A DNA stretch of 64,000 bases from Amia ocellicauda (taxonomy: Eukaryota > Chordata > Actinopteri > Amiiformes > Amiidae): the NCBI RefSeq assembly GCF_036373705.1, contig NC_089850.1, positions 23,776,733 through 23,840,732 of the forward strand, given 5' to 3'. This document shows positions 32,543 through 43,232 of the stretch, in pieces. The first letter of the stretch is position 1. Each line of letters opens with the position of its first letter. Made by a program: the position numbers and the translations under genes. Below the pieces are notes generated by a model. The model did not search any database. It was given only the letters and a program-made list of their open reading frames with translations, and was not told the origin of the DNA.

Positions 32543-33574
32543 ATGAATTCATCCTTCATTCAGATGGACTCAGTAGAGTACTGCTATGAAAATGTTACCA
32601 AATCCTGCATTAAACGCTCCAGTTCGGTTGGTGAAAGAGCAGTTTTGTATTTTGTGTTTCTTCTAGCAGCACTAATCACAGTTTTTGGCAATCTGATTGT
32701 GATTGTTTCCATCTCTCATTTCAAGCAGCTTCATTCTCCAAATAATCTGTTGGTTCTTTCTCTAGCAATTGTTGATTTCCTTCTTGGGATTTTTGTTCTT
32801 CCATTCAGTGTGATCATTATGATTGAACATTGTTGGTATTATGGATCATTTTATTGCTACTTTTTTGTATATATTTCAGTTGTGCTTTGCAATACTTCAG
32901 TTTTTCACTTGTTTTTTATTGCTATTGATCGCTACTATGCAGTGTGTGAGCCTCTTCATTATGCAAACAAAATCAACATCAGAGTAGCCTGGATTTTTAT
33001 AGGTCTTGCGTGGGTATTGGGAGCATTATATTGCTTTGGAATGTTTTTCACCTCATCCAGTGACCAAAGTGTTCAGGATTTGTATGCAATGGTATCATGT
33101 GAGGGTATCTGTTTTGTTCCTTATGGTGGCATTTGGGTATACCTGGATTTTATAACTTTTTTTGTTCCCTGTTTTGTCATGAGTGGGTTATATGCACGCA
33201 TTTACACTGTTGCCAGAAACCAAGCAAGACTAATACAAATAATGGAAGACAGAACATTTACACTTGAAGACAGTAGAAGAAGAGCACAGCGCAACAGAGA
33301 GCAAAAAGCTGCTAAAACACTAGGAATAGTAATGGGTGTCTTTATAGTTTGCTGGCTCCCTTACTACATAGTTAATATACTTTACTTATGTTTCAATGTA
33401 ATGATTCCACAAATAGTGAATGATGCTGTTATATGTTTGTCTTACATTAATTCCACATTTAATCCACTCATTTATGCTTTTTTCTATCCATGGTTTCAAA
33501 AAGCACTGAAGCTCATTGTTAGTTTAAAAATATATCACCCTAATTCCTCTAGAAAGAAATTGTACACAGAATAA
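32543..33574 (+). CDS. Trace amine-associated receptor lacking Asp3.32 (TAAR C)
   Basis: Intact 343-residue single-exon GPCR. The start is placed at the ATG at 32543 (MNSSFIQMDS), which aligns with TAAR A; the frame is open 13 codons further upstream. TAAR marks include [43 protein letters not shown] and [17 protein letters not shown]. Seven residues after Cys105 (3.25), the amine-binding Asp3.32 is replaced by Ser112. Asp202 in TM5 remains. N- and C-terminal text is nearly the same as TAAR A, while TM3 to ECL2 has diverged. A changed binding mode is the inference; the gene has no stop or frameshift. A DIRS remnant lies 200 bases upstream. Confidence 0.95.
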   Translation: MNSSFIQMDSVEYCYENVTKSCIKRSSSVGERAVLYFVFLLAALITVFGNLIVIVSISHFKQLHSPNNLLVLSLAIVDFLLGIFVLPFSVIIMIEHCWYYGSFYCYFFVYISVVLCNTSVFHLFFIAIDRYYAVCEPLHYANKINIRVAWIFIGLAWVLGALYCFGMFFTSSSDQSVQDLYAMVSCEGICFVPYGGIWVYLDFITFFVPCFVMSGLYARIYTVARNQARLIQIMEDRTFTLEDSRRRAQRNREQKAAKTLGIVMGVFIVCWLPYYIVNILYLCFNVMIPQIVNDAVICLSYINSTFNPLIYAFFYPWFQKALKLIVSLKIYHPNSSRKKLYTE

Positions 33575-33597
33575 ATAAAAAAACACATGTATACATA

Positions 33598-33679
33598 CAG
33601 CCCTGGAAAAAATTAAGAGACCACTGCAAGTTCAGAAATCAATGTTATGTGGTCTCTTATTTATTTTTTTCCAGAGCTG
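33598..33679. mobile_element. 82-bp MITE with CAGCYCTGG ends
   Basis: CAGCCCTGGAAAAAATTAAG plus AGACCAC at the left is mirrored by GTGGTCTCTTATTTATTTTT plus TTCCAGAGCTG at the right. A TA flanks each side (33596-33597 and 33680-33681). It is a Tc1/mariner-type miniature element directly behind the TAAR C stop and may supply part of its 3' UTR. Confidence 0.8.
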
Positions 33680-33895
33680 TATATACTATATATAGTGCTG
33701 CAAAGTTACATATTAAAACAGATTGTGTTATTTAAAAATATATATTTTAATGTAACCATTTGCATGCAGTATATCTGTAGTATATCTGTATTTTCTTAAT
33801 CAGGATTGACAATGGGTTTATAGAATATGTTGAAAATTGTAAGATTTTGTGTTTACATGAATGTACTGTGCAGAGTAAGTTGATTATTTATGGCA

Positions 33896-34024
33896 AGCCA
33901 AATTATAATTTAGAGATATCTCTAAATACATTTAAAAATATCTTCAAATATTTTGAGATATTTCTAAATGTTAATTTGGCAAACCAAATCTACCAAACTG
34001 TCATTAACATATATGGTAGATGTA

Positions 34025-34070
<46 letters not shown>

Positions 34071-34420
34071 GACTTAAAATTACATGTAAATGATTTAGAG
34101 ATCTTATGGCAAGCCGTTGTGACATTTAATCTATAATTGCTGATATCAAGAATACAATTGGTGATATCAGCAATTCATAGTACGCCGTTATGACATTTAA
34201 TCCTTAACCGGATGTTAATTAGTATGCATTTTTGATATCACGAATACAATTAGTGGTATCTAGAATACAATTGCTGATATCCAGAGTTAACTGCCAATTT
34301 TGGATATCAGAAATTGAATTCTTTATCAAAAATGCATACTAATTAGCATCCGGTTCTATTTTTGATATCAAAAATGCATACTAATTAACATCCGGGTTTT
34401 GCTGCTTTCCGTGTTATAGT
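33896..34420. repeat. Cluster of GATATC palindromes and inverted units
   Basis: TTTAGAGATATCTCTAAAT, TGATATCA-type palindromes and AAAAATGCATACTAATTARC occur repeatedly in both orientations, with TGACATTTAATC twice. A (TA)n tract sits at 34026-34066. This looks like overlapping foldback units and has no gene. Confidence 0.65.
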
Positions 34421-34740
34421 CACTCCCCTTCTTCGGAAAAGTTCCCCAGTAGAGGTGAATAACTCAGCTCTCAAACTGGCATCCTTTCATTGTTAATGTC
34501 TGACATTGCCCTGTTCACTGTTGAACACCTTCAGCAGTATTGTCATTTTCTATGGCATTTTTTCTGTTTATTTGTGTGTTTCTCCTTGATAGTTTGTAGA
34601 AAAAAGACTGCACACATGCACATCTGAATACCTTAGAAGGTGCTGGGTATCGAAAGAGATCATATCAAATAAAAAGAAAAGAATACCTGCACATTTACTT
34701 ACAGCTTTTTATTGAACACTTCAATTACTTTTTAACATAA

Positions 34741-35410
34741 TTGGTGTATGTGTGTGTGTGTGTGCACTCGTCTACCTATCCAAGTGGGGACCTAGGCGTC
34801 GTCGGGGACTTGAAAACCAAGTGGGGACCTGCAAACCCTTTAAATCATGTTAGAATGGTGCCTAGACCCCCCCAGTAAGACCAAGTGGGGACCCCCTGTG
34901 TGACTTTTTTGCTCAGTGCTGCTGGTATTTCGGTCACTAAAACACACGCAAACCTAACACACTTTGTCTTTGAGGCAGCTGGGGCTCTGTCACTGATGGC
35001 CTAGAAACCATGTAGGGCTGAATCTGACTGTCATTCAGAACATTGCACTGACATTTACAGTAGGTACTTTAATCTGTATTATTAGTAGTAAGTACATGCA
35101 TACCATTATTATTATAATTATAATAAATCATCATAATAATAATAATATTAATATCATGAACAACAACAACATTAGGAAAAAGGAGTTAAAAAAAAAATGC
35201 ATTTGGATCCTAACCCCATTCATCCAGAGCCCATTTAAAAACACAAGTTAGAGCAATATTTCAGATTACATGGTATTTATGAAAAAATATGTATATAATA
35301 ATCTTAATTTCAAAAATCTTAATAAGTAAATACAACTGAATTGATCAAATAGTACAGTATTCCCCAAAATGACATTTTTTTTAAAGATTATCTATCTATC
35401 TATCTATCTA

Positions 35411-35463
<53 letters not shown>

Positions 35464-36213
35464 TTTTAAAATGTAATTAGTGTGTGTGTCATCCTGAGAT
35501 CTATAAGTGGGGACTCGTGCTGCTCTCTGCTATCTTAGTGGGGATTTCATCCGACTACCTGGAGAACTACCACACAGATAGGGTTCAGATCTCATTCTAC
35601 TATTGTGTGTTAATATTTCTCATATTTAAAGTGTTATTTAAAGTGTGTAATGTCATTGTGTACTATTCAAGTGGGGTCTTGTGTCGCTCTGTGCTATCGC
35701 AGTTTGGACTCCACTGTAAGGGCTGGTATTAGAAGATGTTATGAGGCCTGTGAGGATGTGGACGATACAATAAGATGATCTTGAACATGTTTTTCTTTGT
35801 TTGTTTGATATATTTATATATTATTTATTTTCTAACAACATAGTTGAACACACACCCTGGTGTGTGAATGTCGTTCTGGCCTATTTAAGTGGGGACTCGT
35901 GCCGCTTAAGTGTGGACTTCATTTTATTAAATTCCTCTGAGCAATATAAACACTTCTATTTTTTTGGGGAATAGTTCCATAATATATTTAAAAATAAATT
36001 TCTATGAATTCTGCTTCTGATGTGTTAAATGTTGTCTTGCGTTGTACTTACACACACACACTGGTGTGCTATCTAAGAGGGGACTTGGGGTCATTGGTTA
36101 CTATCCAACTGTGTTGTAAAGTTTACAGCTTCTCCACGGGGAATTAAGGACCTGATAAGATGTAGCACCAATGATTACATATCATACACAAAACAAAAAT
36201 ATAGAATTATACT
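34741..36213. repeat. GTGGGGAC-rich dispersed repeat, left block
   Basis: AAGTGGGGAC or close variants occur near 34790, 34819, 34883, 35507, 35668 and 35888, often followed by TCGTG(C/T)(T/C)GCT. Short tracts of (GT)n, and (ATCT)n/(TA)n at 35389-35461, lie inside. The last 160 bases (36050-36213) recur inverted on the other side of the Polinton (51066-51240). Confidence 0.7.
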
Positions 36214-36224
36214 ATATACTATAT

Positions 36225-36935
36225 GGGGCACTCTTTAAGGGGGGTTAAGGGGGGATTTGACCTTTGACCTGAACTTGAGTTGAACTCGGGTGGGGGGGGG
36301 GGTGCTTGTACCGCGTCACATAATAATTACCATATTTATGGGTGGAGTTGACAGGGCACCGAAGGAATGTACAGGGTGGTGGGGGTCTTCAACAGTTTTT
36401 CAAACCCTCCAAAAGATTTGTCTTTAAGCCAGACTGATTCTTTAGTAAAATAGCTATTTTTCTCTATACGTGTGAAGCTCCAAAAGTGTGCTATGTATAC
36501 CCTTCAGATTCTTTAGAAAACATAGATATTTTTCCCTACGCTAGTGAAGCTCCAAAAGAGTTGTATTTAAGTCCTCCCGATTTATTTGGTAGAATAGCTA
36601 TTTTTCCCTACGCGAGTGAATCTCCGAAAGAGCTCTATTAAAGCCCTCCTGATTCTTTAATAACATAGATATTTCTACTTAAGCGAGATCTGCGAGGCTG
36701 TCTCTTCAACAGGGCCGAAGGGGTTACCTCTTTCAAATGGACAAGGGTTATGTCGGTCTGGAGCTTTTTGAGCTAGTGGGGGTGGCGAGGAGATGTCTAT
36801 GTCTTTAGTAACCTCGGATCGGTGAAGAATTAGTATATTTGGGGGCGGAGTTGACAGGGCACTGAAGAAATAGCCTATCATGTTAGAGTTTGGTTTAAAT
36901 AATTTAAATAGTTGGGGGTGGAGTTAACAGGGCAC
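36225..36935 (+). repeat. Polinton left terminal inverted repeat
   Basis: About 711 bases mirror 49984-50683 with scattered substitutions and small indels. It begins with a purine-rich GGGGTTAAGGGGGGATTTGA block and carries the GGGCGGAGTTGACAGGGCAC phrase several times. Similarity stops at GGGCAC near 36935. Confidence 0.9.
36436..36692 (+). repeat. 71-72 bp iteron array in the left terminal repeat
   Basis: Units starting GATTCTTTAGTAAA, GATTCTTTAGAAAA, GATTTATTTGGTAG and GATTCTTTAATAAC lie at 36436, 36507, 36579 and 36651, a steady 71-72 base period. Each contains ATAG(A/C)TATTTTTC and a CTCCAAAAG-type box. A partial unit precedes the first. A role in replication start or promoter function is only a guess. 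Confidence 0.85.
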
Positions 36936-37714
36936 TGATGACAGGTGGGGTTTGTTTTCAATTTAAGAAGCAGCTCTGTTTACATTTGAGGCGATGTGAC
37001 TGGGCCCCCCTAACCCCCTTATAATGGAATGTGGTGAGAGATAGCAATCTGTAGAAGCGGTGGGGGCTGTGGACAGCTTGAGAGACACAAGATGGACTGA
37101 ACTTTAGAAAATCCTGAATATGAGCAAAATTAAAAGAAATGTAATACAGAAAATGTAAATTAAAACTTTCAGTAATCAGCATAATCTCAGTAAATACTAC
37201 ACCTACCCAATATTTTCTTGCATTTCAGAATATAGCAAACGTATTATTTAAAGAACAGATACAATGTAAAGATTGAATTATGAAGTTTTAAAGGTGTGTG
37301 TGTGTATTCACAACAGCGTGCAATGTAAATGAAATGTAACGTTCCTAAGTTAAGTTAAGAAATCCTTAAATATAGAAGAATTATGGAATATATATATCTC
37401 AAACTTTGATGGTAAGTATAATTCAATTAATCAAGAAATATAATTGCAAAGTGTTTAGATAAACGTACACTCGTTCAGAAATATTAAAATACAATGTGCT
37501 ACATTTAAATACGTATTTAAGAAATCTAATATTTGAAATGTAATTAATAGTAGAAATGTTTTAAATATATTTGAATTGTATTTAAACTTTTAAATTCTGT
37601 TTTATAGGAAACGTTGATTTTCAAACGTCTCAAGAGCCTTTTACACTAGATATTATTATTTATTTATATATTTATTTATATATTTTAATATTTATAAATA
37701 TTAGGCACAGCGCA
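36936..37714. other. Polinton left non-coding segment
   Basis: AT-rich sequence between the terminal repeat and the first possible exon. It probably holds the plus-strand promoter. No protein-coding signal is seen. Confidence 0.5.
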
Positions 37715-38486
37715 ATGTTTCTAACAAGCACCCGTGTATCTGCAGGATTACAGAGCGCCCCATACAATGTGCTCGATTTCTACACGAGCGAATCAATGAA
37801 TACGGGTAAGACTAATTTAATAATGTATCGACCGTATTAATTATACGCGTTATGAATGCATGTACATTTTTATTTTCATATAATCATATTTACTTTCAGA
37901 TTTGTTCCTGACATTAGATGACGAGCGACCCAGCAATATATCTTGCCAGGATGTGTGATGTTAAATTATGGATCTATACGGGCGGATTTTTATATTATTT
38001 TGTGTTTTTATCAGAGGACCTATCCAGACCGGCCTGTGTCAAGTATTTATGGAAAAGAACGCGTTCCGAGGGTGAGTGAGACCTTTCTTTCATTACTCCG
38101 AGAGATGGAGCCGTGCTCATATTGTACACAGTGTGCACAATGGCTCTATTGTCTGGCGCTGTCAGCGCTTGCTGTGCTGAGGGCCTACGCTGAGCCATCT
38201 GAGCAGAATGATGCGCATGCAGGCCGGACCCGAGGCATGCTGGGATCTGTAGTGTTTAAAGGGCTGTAGTAGTCTACGTTTGAAAGTGAAAGTAACCTGG
38301 CTGCAGTGCCCAGACTAACCTAGGGTATTAACTTATGTTTATACATGTCTCCGTTTAAGACACCGAAAGTGATGACGAGCTTGAATCAGGAACGCCAGAT
38401 CTAAGAAGATGTCTGCATTTAAACGGTCTGTTTGCATCGTTTATACGTTTTTACAACCGAGTATTTAAAACGATTATTTATGAAAC
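37715..38486 (+). other. Possible spliced 5' exons in the Polinton plus-strand unit
   Basis: An ATG at 37715 opens a 91-base stretch ending at a GGTAAG donor (37805/37806). A pyrimidine-rich acceptor TACTTTCAG ends at 37899. Another acceptor TTTTTATCAG ends at 38014, followed by a short open stretch closed by a GGTGAGT donor (38071/38072). A third acceptor (CCGTTTAAG, ending 38359) precedes an acidic stretch (SDDELESGTPD). The strings of matched donor and acceptor sites suggest an intron-containing leader, either of PolB or of a separate gene. Phases can be made compatible only with some choices, so the model is tentative. Confidence 0.35.
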
Positions 38487-38568
38487 GGTAATATTGTCCA
38501 GGTTGTTGTCATTTTACAATGTACTTACTTAGACGGTTCATTTAAAAGCTATAGGTCTACATAAATCG

Positions 38569-41500
38569 AATTAAGTAACGATAGAACATATACTTGTGGT
38601 ATTGGGGATTGTCATAATATCGATGCTGATAATAATGATGGGGGTGTAGAGCACGTAGACAGACCAAACGTCCTTAATTTTGAAATTGTTCACAGATTTA
38701 GCTGTGCAGAATTATTCAACAGCGACAATTATGCCGAGATATTTGATACAATGCATGATATTATACAAAATATGCTTGACCGAATTACCAAACGTATTAG
38801 ACCCCAGGATGTGGTGCAGTTGGAGCTGAGAGCGAATTCATTATTTAGCAGTGTTTTTACCATAATGAGAGGTGATGAGTTAGATGTTGAGGCTTTTCTA
38901 TCTAAAATTGAAAACCTGCTTCAGAGTCAAGCCTCCATCTTGGCCAATGAAAGTCTGGTCTTGGTCATTAATGTTGTTCATAACCCTGAGGGTGGTGTTC
39001 GTAGGAGATTGTCAAGTTGTCTCAAGACTGAAATAATTCATAAGAAACTCAGGCAAATAGTCATTGAGGGTAATACAAATAACAAAACATGCTTTGCGTA
39101 TAGTATAGTACGCCTGCTCAAACCTAATATAGCTGCAGAGCAGGTTTTGCATGATGCTTTGCAAATGCATCAGGCAGCGGGTCTATCGGAACAGGAGATG
39201 GTGACTTTTTCAGATATCCACAAATTTGAGGAGGTGACGGGTCTTAAGATCATAGTCTGGTACCGTTGTGAGATAAATTATGTATTTCAAACTCACTCAG
39301 AGTTTAACCCCCCCACATTGTTTCTTTTCCTTCACGAAAATCATTACTACGGTATTAGAAATTTGAAGTCTTTTTTGGGGTGTTCGTATGTCTGTGATTT
39401 TTGCTTCAAGGGTTTTAATGATAGGAAGAACCATCAATGCGCCGGGTACTGTAATGTGTGTTACCATCCGCAATGTCGAAAAGGTGAAGCTCCCACAGTG
39501 CGGTGTAAGGATTGTTTAAGGATCTGTTGGTCCGCTTTCTGTTTTTCCGAACACAAAATACCTAGAGGAGGTACGGGTCAAAGCACTAGCCCTTGCGATA
39601 AAACAAAATTCTGTCTCCAGTGTTACAGACAGTACACCTATAAAGAGGATAAACCCCACAAGTGTGCCACTCTGAGGTGTCATCTCTGTAACACAGACTT
39701 AACACCCGAGACCAAACAACAATGTTTCATACAGTCTGTTAAACCGGCACCCCTACATAACAAGCATGTCTTTTATGACTTTGAGTGTAGGCAGGAAGGA
39801 GGCGTTCATATAGCGAATTATATTCACTGTATAGACATGTTGGATCGCAAGTGGGCTGCGGCCGGTGAGTCATGTGTTGAGGGTTTCTTTCAAAAATATC
39901 GCTGTCCAAAGTATCGAGATTACACATTCATAGCTCATAATGCTAGGGGGTATGACTCTTATATCTTGATGAAATATTTGGTGGAAAACGGTGTAACCCC
40001 CGACATCATAGTGCAGGGTTGTAAAATAATGTGTTTCACAGACCATGATTTCAACCAGCGTTACATAGACTCACTCAACTTCTTACCCATGAAACTAAGC
40101 GCTTTACCTAAAGTGTTGGGGTTTGAAACACGAGAAATGGGCTAGTTCTGCCACTTTTTTAACACGGTCGAAACACAGAATTATAGAGGCGCCTACCCAG
40201 CACCCAGTTATTACGGGGTTGAATCCAGGATGACTCGAGAAAGGCAGGACTTCTTCAACTGGTATGACACGGTTAAGGATGGCATTTTTGACTTCAGAAA
40301 GGACATGGCCGCCTATTGTAGAAACGATGTGTTGATCCTTAAAGAATCATGTGTTAGGTTCAGGCATGAAGTCATTAAGACTGCGGGTCTTGACCTTTTA
40401 CAGTGTATGATAATAGCTTCTCTCTGTATGAAAATGTTTCGAGCCAATTTCTTGCAGAAAAACACCATCGCCATTACAACTCCGGACAATTACAGGTGCC
40501 GACAAAAGAGTTTTTCTACGACCTCCATCCAATGGTTGGAATACATGTCCGACAATCATAACATCTTGTTCAGACATGCTTTGAATTATGGCGAGGTTAG
40601 AATGGGCCCCTACTTTCTGGACGGTTTTTCGGAGGAAAATGGGTTTCGTACGGCTTATGAGTTTGCCGGTTGTATTTACCACGGTTGTCCTCGGTGCTTT
40701 GACGCAAACACTTTTAACCCTGTCACTCGTCAAATCTGTGGAGATATGCACTTTGATTTCTTACAAAGAATCGAGACTCTAAAAAACACCTATGGTTTAA
40801 CTGTGAAAGTGATGTGGGAACATGAGTGGACGGCTATGAAAAAGCAGGACAGTAGTGTTCGAACGTTCATGAAAACCTTTGATTTTCCCGAACGTCTCGA
40901 ACCGAGAGACGCTTTGTTCGGAGGGCGCAATCTGTTTACATTACGAGGCGAAGGCTGAGGAGAGAATAGATTACTATGATTTCACTAGCCTGAATCCCTT
41001 TGTTAACAAGACAAAAATTTACCCCGTAGGACACCCCACCATAATTTATCGCGACTTTCTCTAACTCCAGCAATACTTTGGCTTAATCAAGGTCACGATG
41101 TATCCACCCAGGGGCTTTTCTTGCCAGTTTTGCCTTATAGAGCTTCGGGAAAATTGATGTTTCCGCTATGTAGAACGTGCGTTGAAACTGAAAACCAGAC
41201 GGTGGAGTGGCCACATGAGGATGATGAGAGGTCGTTGACAGGGGTATGGTGCAGCGTGGAGCTTAATAAAGCAATTGAGAAAGGATACAGAGTCGGTAAA
41301 GTGTACGAGGTCTGGCATTTCTCTGAAAAATCTGACACGCTTTTTGCCGATTACATCATGACACACCTTAAAGGGAAGCAGGAGGCTTCCGGCTACCCTT
41401 CATGGTGTACTGATGAAACCAGTAAAGAGAGCTATATTCTGAAATATCTTGAAAAAGAGGGAATCAGGTTGGATCCGAGCAACATAACTGTAAACCCTGC

Positions 41501-42227
41501 TAAGAGACAGATATCAAAACTGATTCTAAATAGCCTGTGGAGTAAATTTGGAGAGCGATCTAATAGAATAAACACTACCTTGATTAAAGATCCGTCGCAG
41601 TTTCTTCAATTTCTGTTTTCCAAAGAGCATGATGTGTCACACTTTAGCTTTGTAACTGACAGAGTAGCTCAGGTGCAGTGGCGACGACCTCAAGATTTCC
41701 TGACCAAGCCGGGAAATGTCAATGTTTTTATAGCTGTTTTTACAACAGCTTATGCTCGTTTAGAATTGTATAGTTTAATGGAGCGTCTGCAGGAGCGAAC
41801 TTTATATCACGATACAGACTCTGTAGTGTTTGTCAGCAGACTGGGTGATTGGATGCCGCCGCTTGGAGATTATCTGGGCGAGTTAACAAATGAGCTAGAC
41901 CCCCAAGATCACATCGTAGAGTTTGTTTCTGGGGGTCCAAAGACTTACGCTTATAAAACAGCTTCAGGAATGAGCTGTATGAAGGTGAAAGGTATAACTT
42001 TGAATCACACTAACAAGAAACTGATCAATATCAAGTCTCTAATGACTTTGGTTGTAGGCCTAGATCAAGGCGTTCAACCTCAAGAGGTGATTACTTCCGG
42101 AAATCAGATCGTCCGAAATAATAAGCTCTACACTCTCGAAAACAGGCCACTACAGAAAAGGTTTTGGGTAGTGTACAACAAAAGAGTTCTTTTGGCAGAC
42201 TATAATACGCTACCCTATGGATATTGA
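38569..42227 (+). pseudogene. PolB: Protein-primed family B DNA polymerase (Polinton PolB), disrupted
   Basis: This is the element's replicase, expected to prime from a terminal protein. The frame is open from about 38569, upstream of the first ATG at 38751. A Cys/His-rich zone (39390-39700) precedes the exonuclease motifs: Exo I YDFEC (about 39776), Exo II AHNARGYDSY (about 39934) and Exo III YCRNDVLIL (about 40315). Polymerase motif A reads DFTSLNP where DxxSLYP is usual. Motif B is KLILNSLWSKFG (about 41517) and motif C YHDTDS (about 41806). Breaks: an in-frame TAG at 40143-40145, a frameshift near 40930, TAA at 41062-41064 and a frameshift near 41115. The polymerase cannot be made in one piece. 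Confidence 0.93.
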
Positions 42228-42893
42228 CGGGGGATTCGATAACAGACTGCAACACCCCTTTTCATGTATTATATCGGGCCCTTGCAATTCTGGTAAAAGC
42301 TTTTTTTTTAAGGCTTTTAGAGAATTCTGCAACGGCTATAACAGAAACTCTCGATAACATAGTTTGGTGTTACTCATGTTGGCAACCTCTGTACGATGAG
42401 CTAATGGTTAAAATTAAAAATCTAAAATTTGTGGAAGGTGTCCCTGAATCGTTTTGCGACGATGATTTGTTACACCGTGACAAATGCAATTTAATAGTGA
42501 TAGACGATCTCATGGAAACGGCTAGCGACAATAGTGAAGTGAAGAAAGCTTTTACAAAATATACACACCATAGAAATTTGAGCATCGTCTATCTAGTTCA
42601 ACATTTATTTTTTCAAGGTAAAAAGAGTCAAATGATCAATTTAAATGCTAATTATATTATTATTTTCAAAAATCCTAGAGATAAGCTGCAGGTGAACACT
42701 TTGGCCCAGCAAATGTACCCCAGACAATCTAAATTCTTTTTGGAATCGTTCGAAGACGTGACTAAAAACCCTTATGGATACTTACTAGTGGATTTAAAAG
42801 CGTAAAATCCCGAAGACTATCAACTCAGAGCGGGTTTGCTGCCCCCAGATTGCCCTTTAGTCTACGTGCTAAAGAGAAGAAATAAAAAATAGA
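42217..42893 (+). pseudogene. ATP: Polinton packaging ATPase (FtsK/HerA-like), disrupted
   Basis: The ATG at 42217 overlaps the PolB stop. A Walker A box GPCNSGKS is read near 42268-42295. A T9-A tract right after it (about 42300) changes frame into the one that holds Walker B (NLIVIDDLM, about 42487). The frame ends at an in-frame TAA at 42803-42805, but family-like text continues in the same frame to the TAG at 42891-42893. The enzyme would pump the genome into capsids. One frameshift and one premature stop disable it. Confidence 0.88.
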
Positions 42894-43145
42894 ATGTCGG
42901 CTAGGATAAGAAGAAACCTACCGCTTTTAAAGATATTATATGAGGGTAATCCTCGTCAGAGGAAAGCTGTGTTGTTGGCCGCCCCTTCTGATCTGATAGA
43001 AACTTTATGTGAAATTGCCTTAAACGTTCTACGGGGCAACATACCCTTAACAGCTTTTCAACTGGGTGAACTAAAGCAACAAAAGTCTGTTATAAAGATC
43101 CTCACTAACAAGAAGTTATCTGTTAAAAAGAAGAGAGGCTATTAA
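42894..43145 (+). CDS. Small Polinton protein next to the ATPase
   Basis: Open frame of 83 residues from the ATG directly after the ATPase stop. It is helical and ends with a lysine-rich stretch (KKLSVKKKRGY). A protein of this size and layout commonly follows the ATPase gene in animal Polintons; its function is unknown. Just behind its stop, another frame (about 43147-43227) reads a glycine-rich hydrophobic segment (GGFIGPLLSIALPFLTNLL). This looks like its lost C-terminus, so the gene is probably frameshifted. Confidence 0.65.
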   Translation: MSARIRRNLPLLKILYEGNPRQRKAVLLAAPSDLIETLCEIALNVLRGNIPLTAFQLGELKQQKSVIKILTNKKLSVKKKRGY

Positions 43146-43232
43146 TCAGAAAGGTGGTTTTATCGGCCCCCTCTTGAGCATAGCCTTGCCTTTCTTAACC
43201 AACCTTCTAGCTTCCAGATTCATATAGTAGTG

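Noticed and set aside
35389-35461. Regular short repeats considered as a CRISPR array
   Set aside because: They are plain (ATCT)n and (TA)n microsatellites without unique spacers, in a vertebrate context.
36436-36692. Iteron array considered as a CRISPR-like repeat
   Set aside because: The period covers the whole unit with no variable spacers, and it is mirrored in the other terminal repeat of the Polinton.
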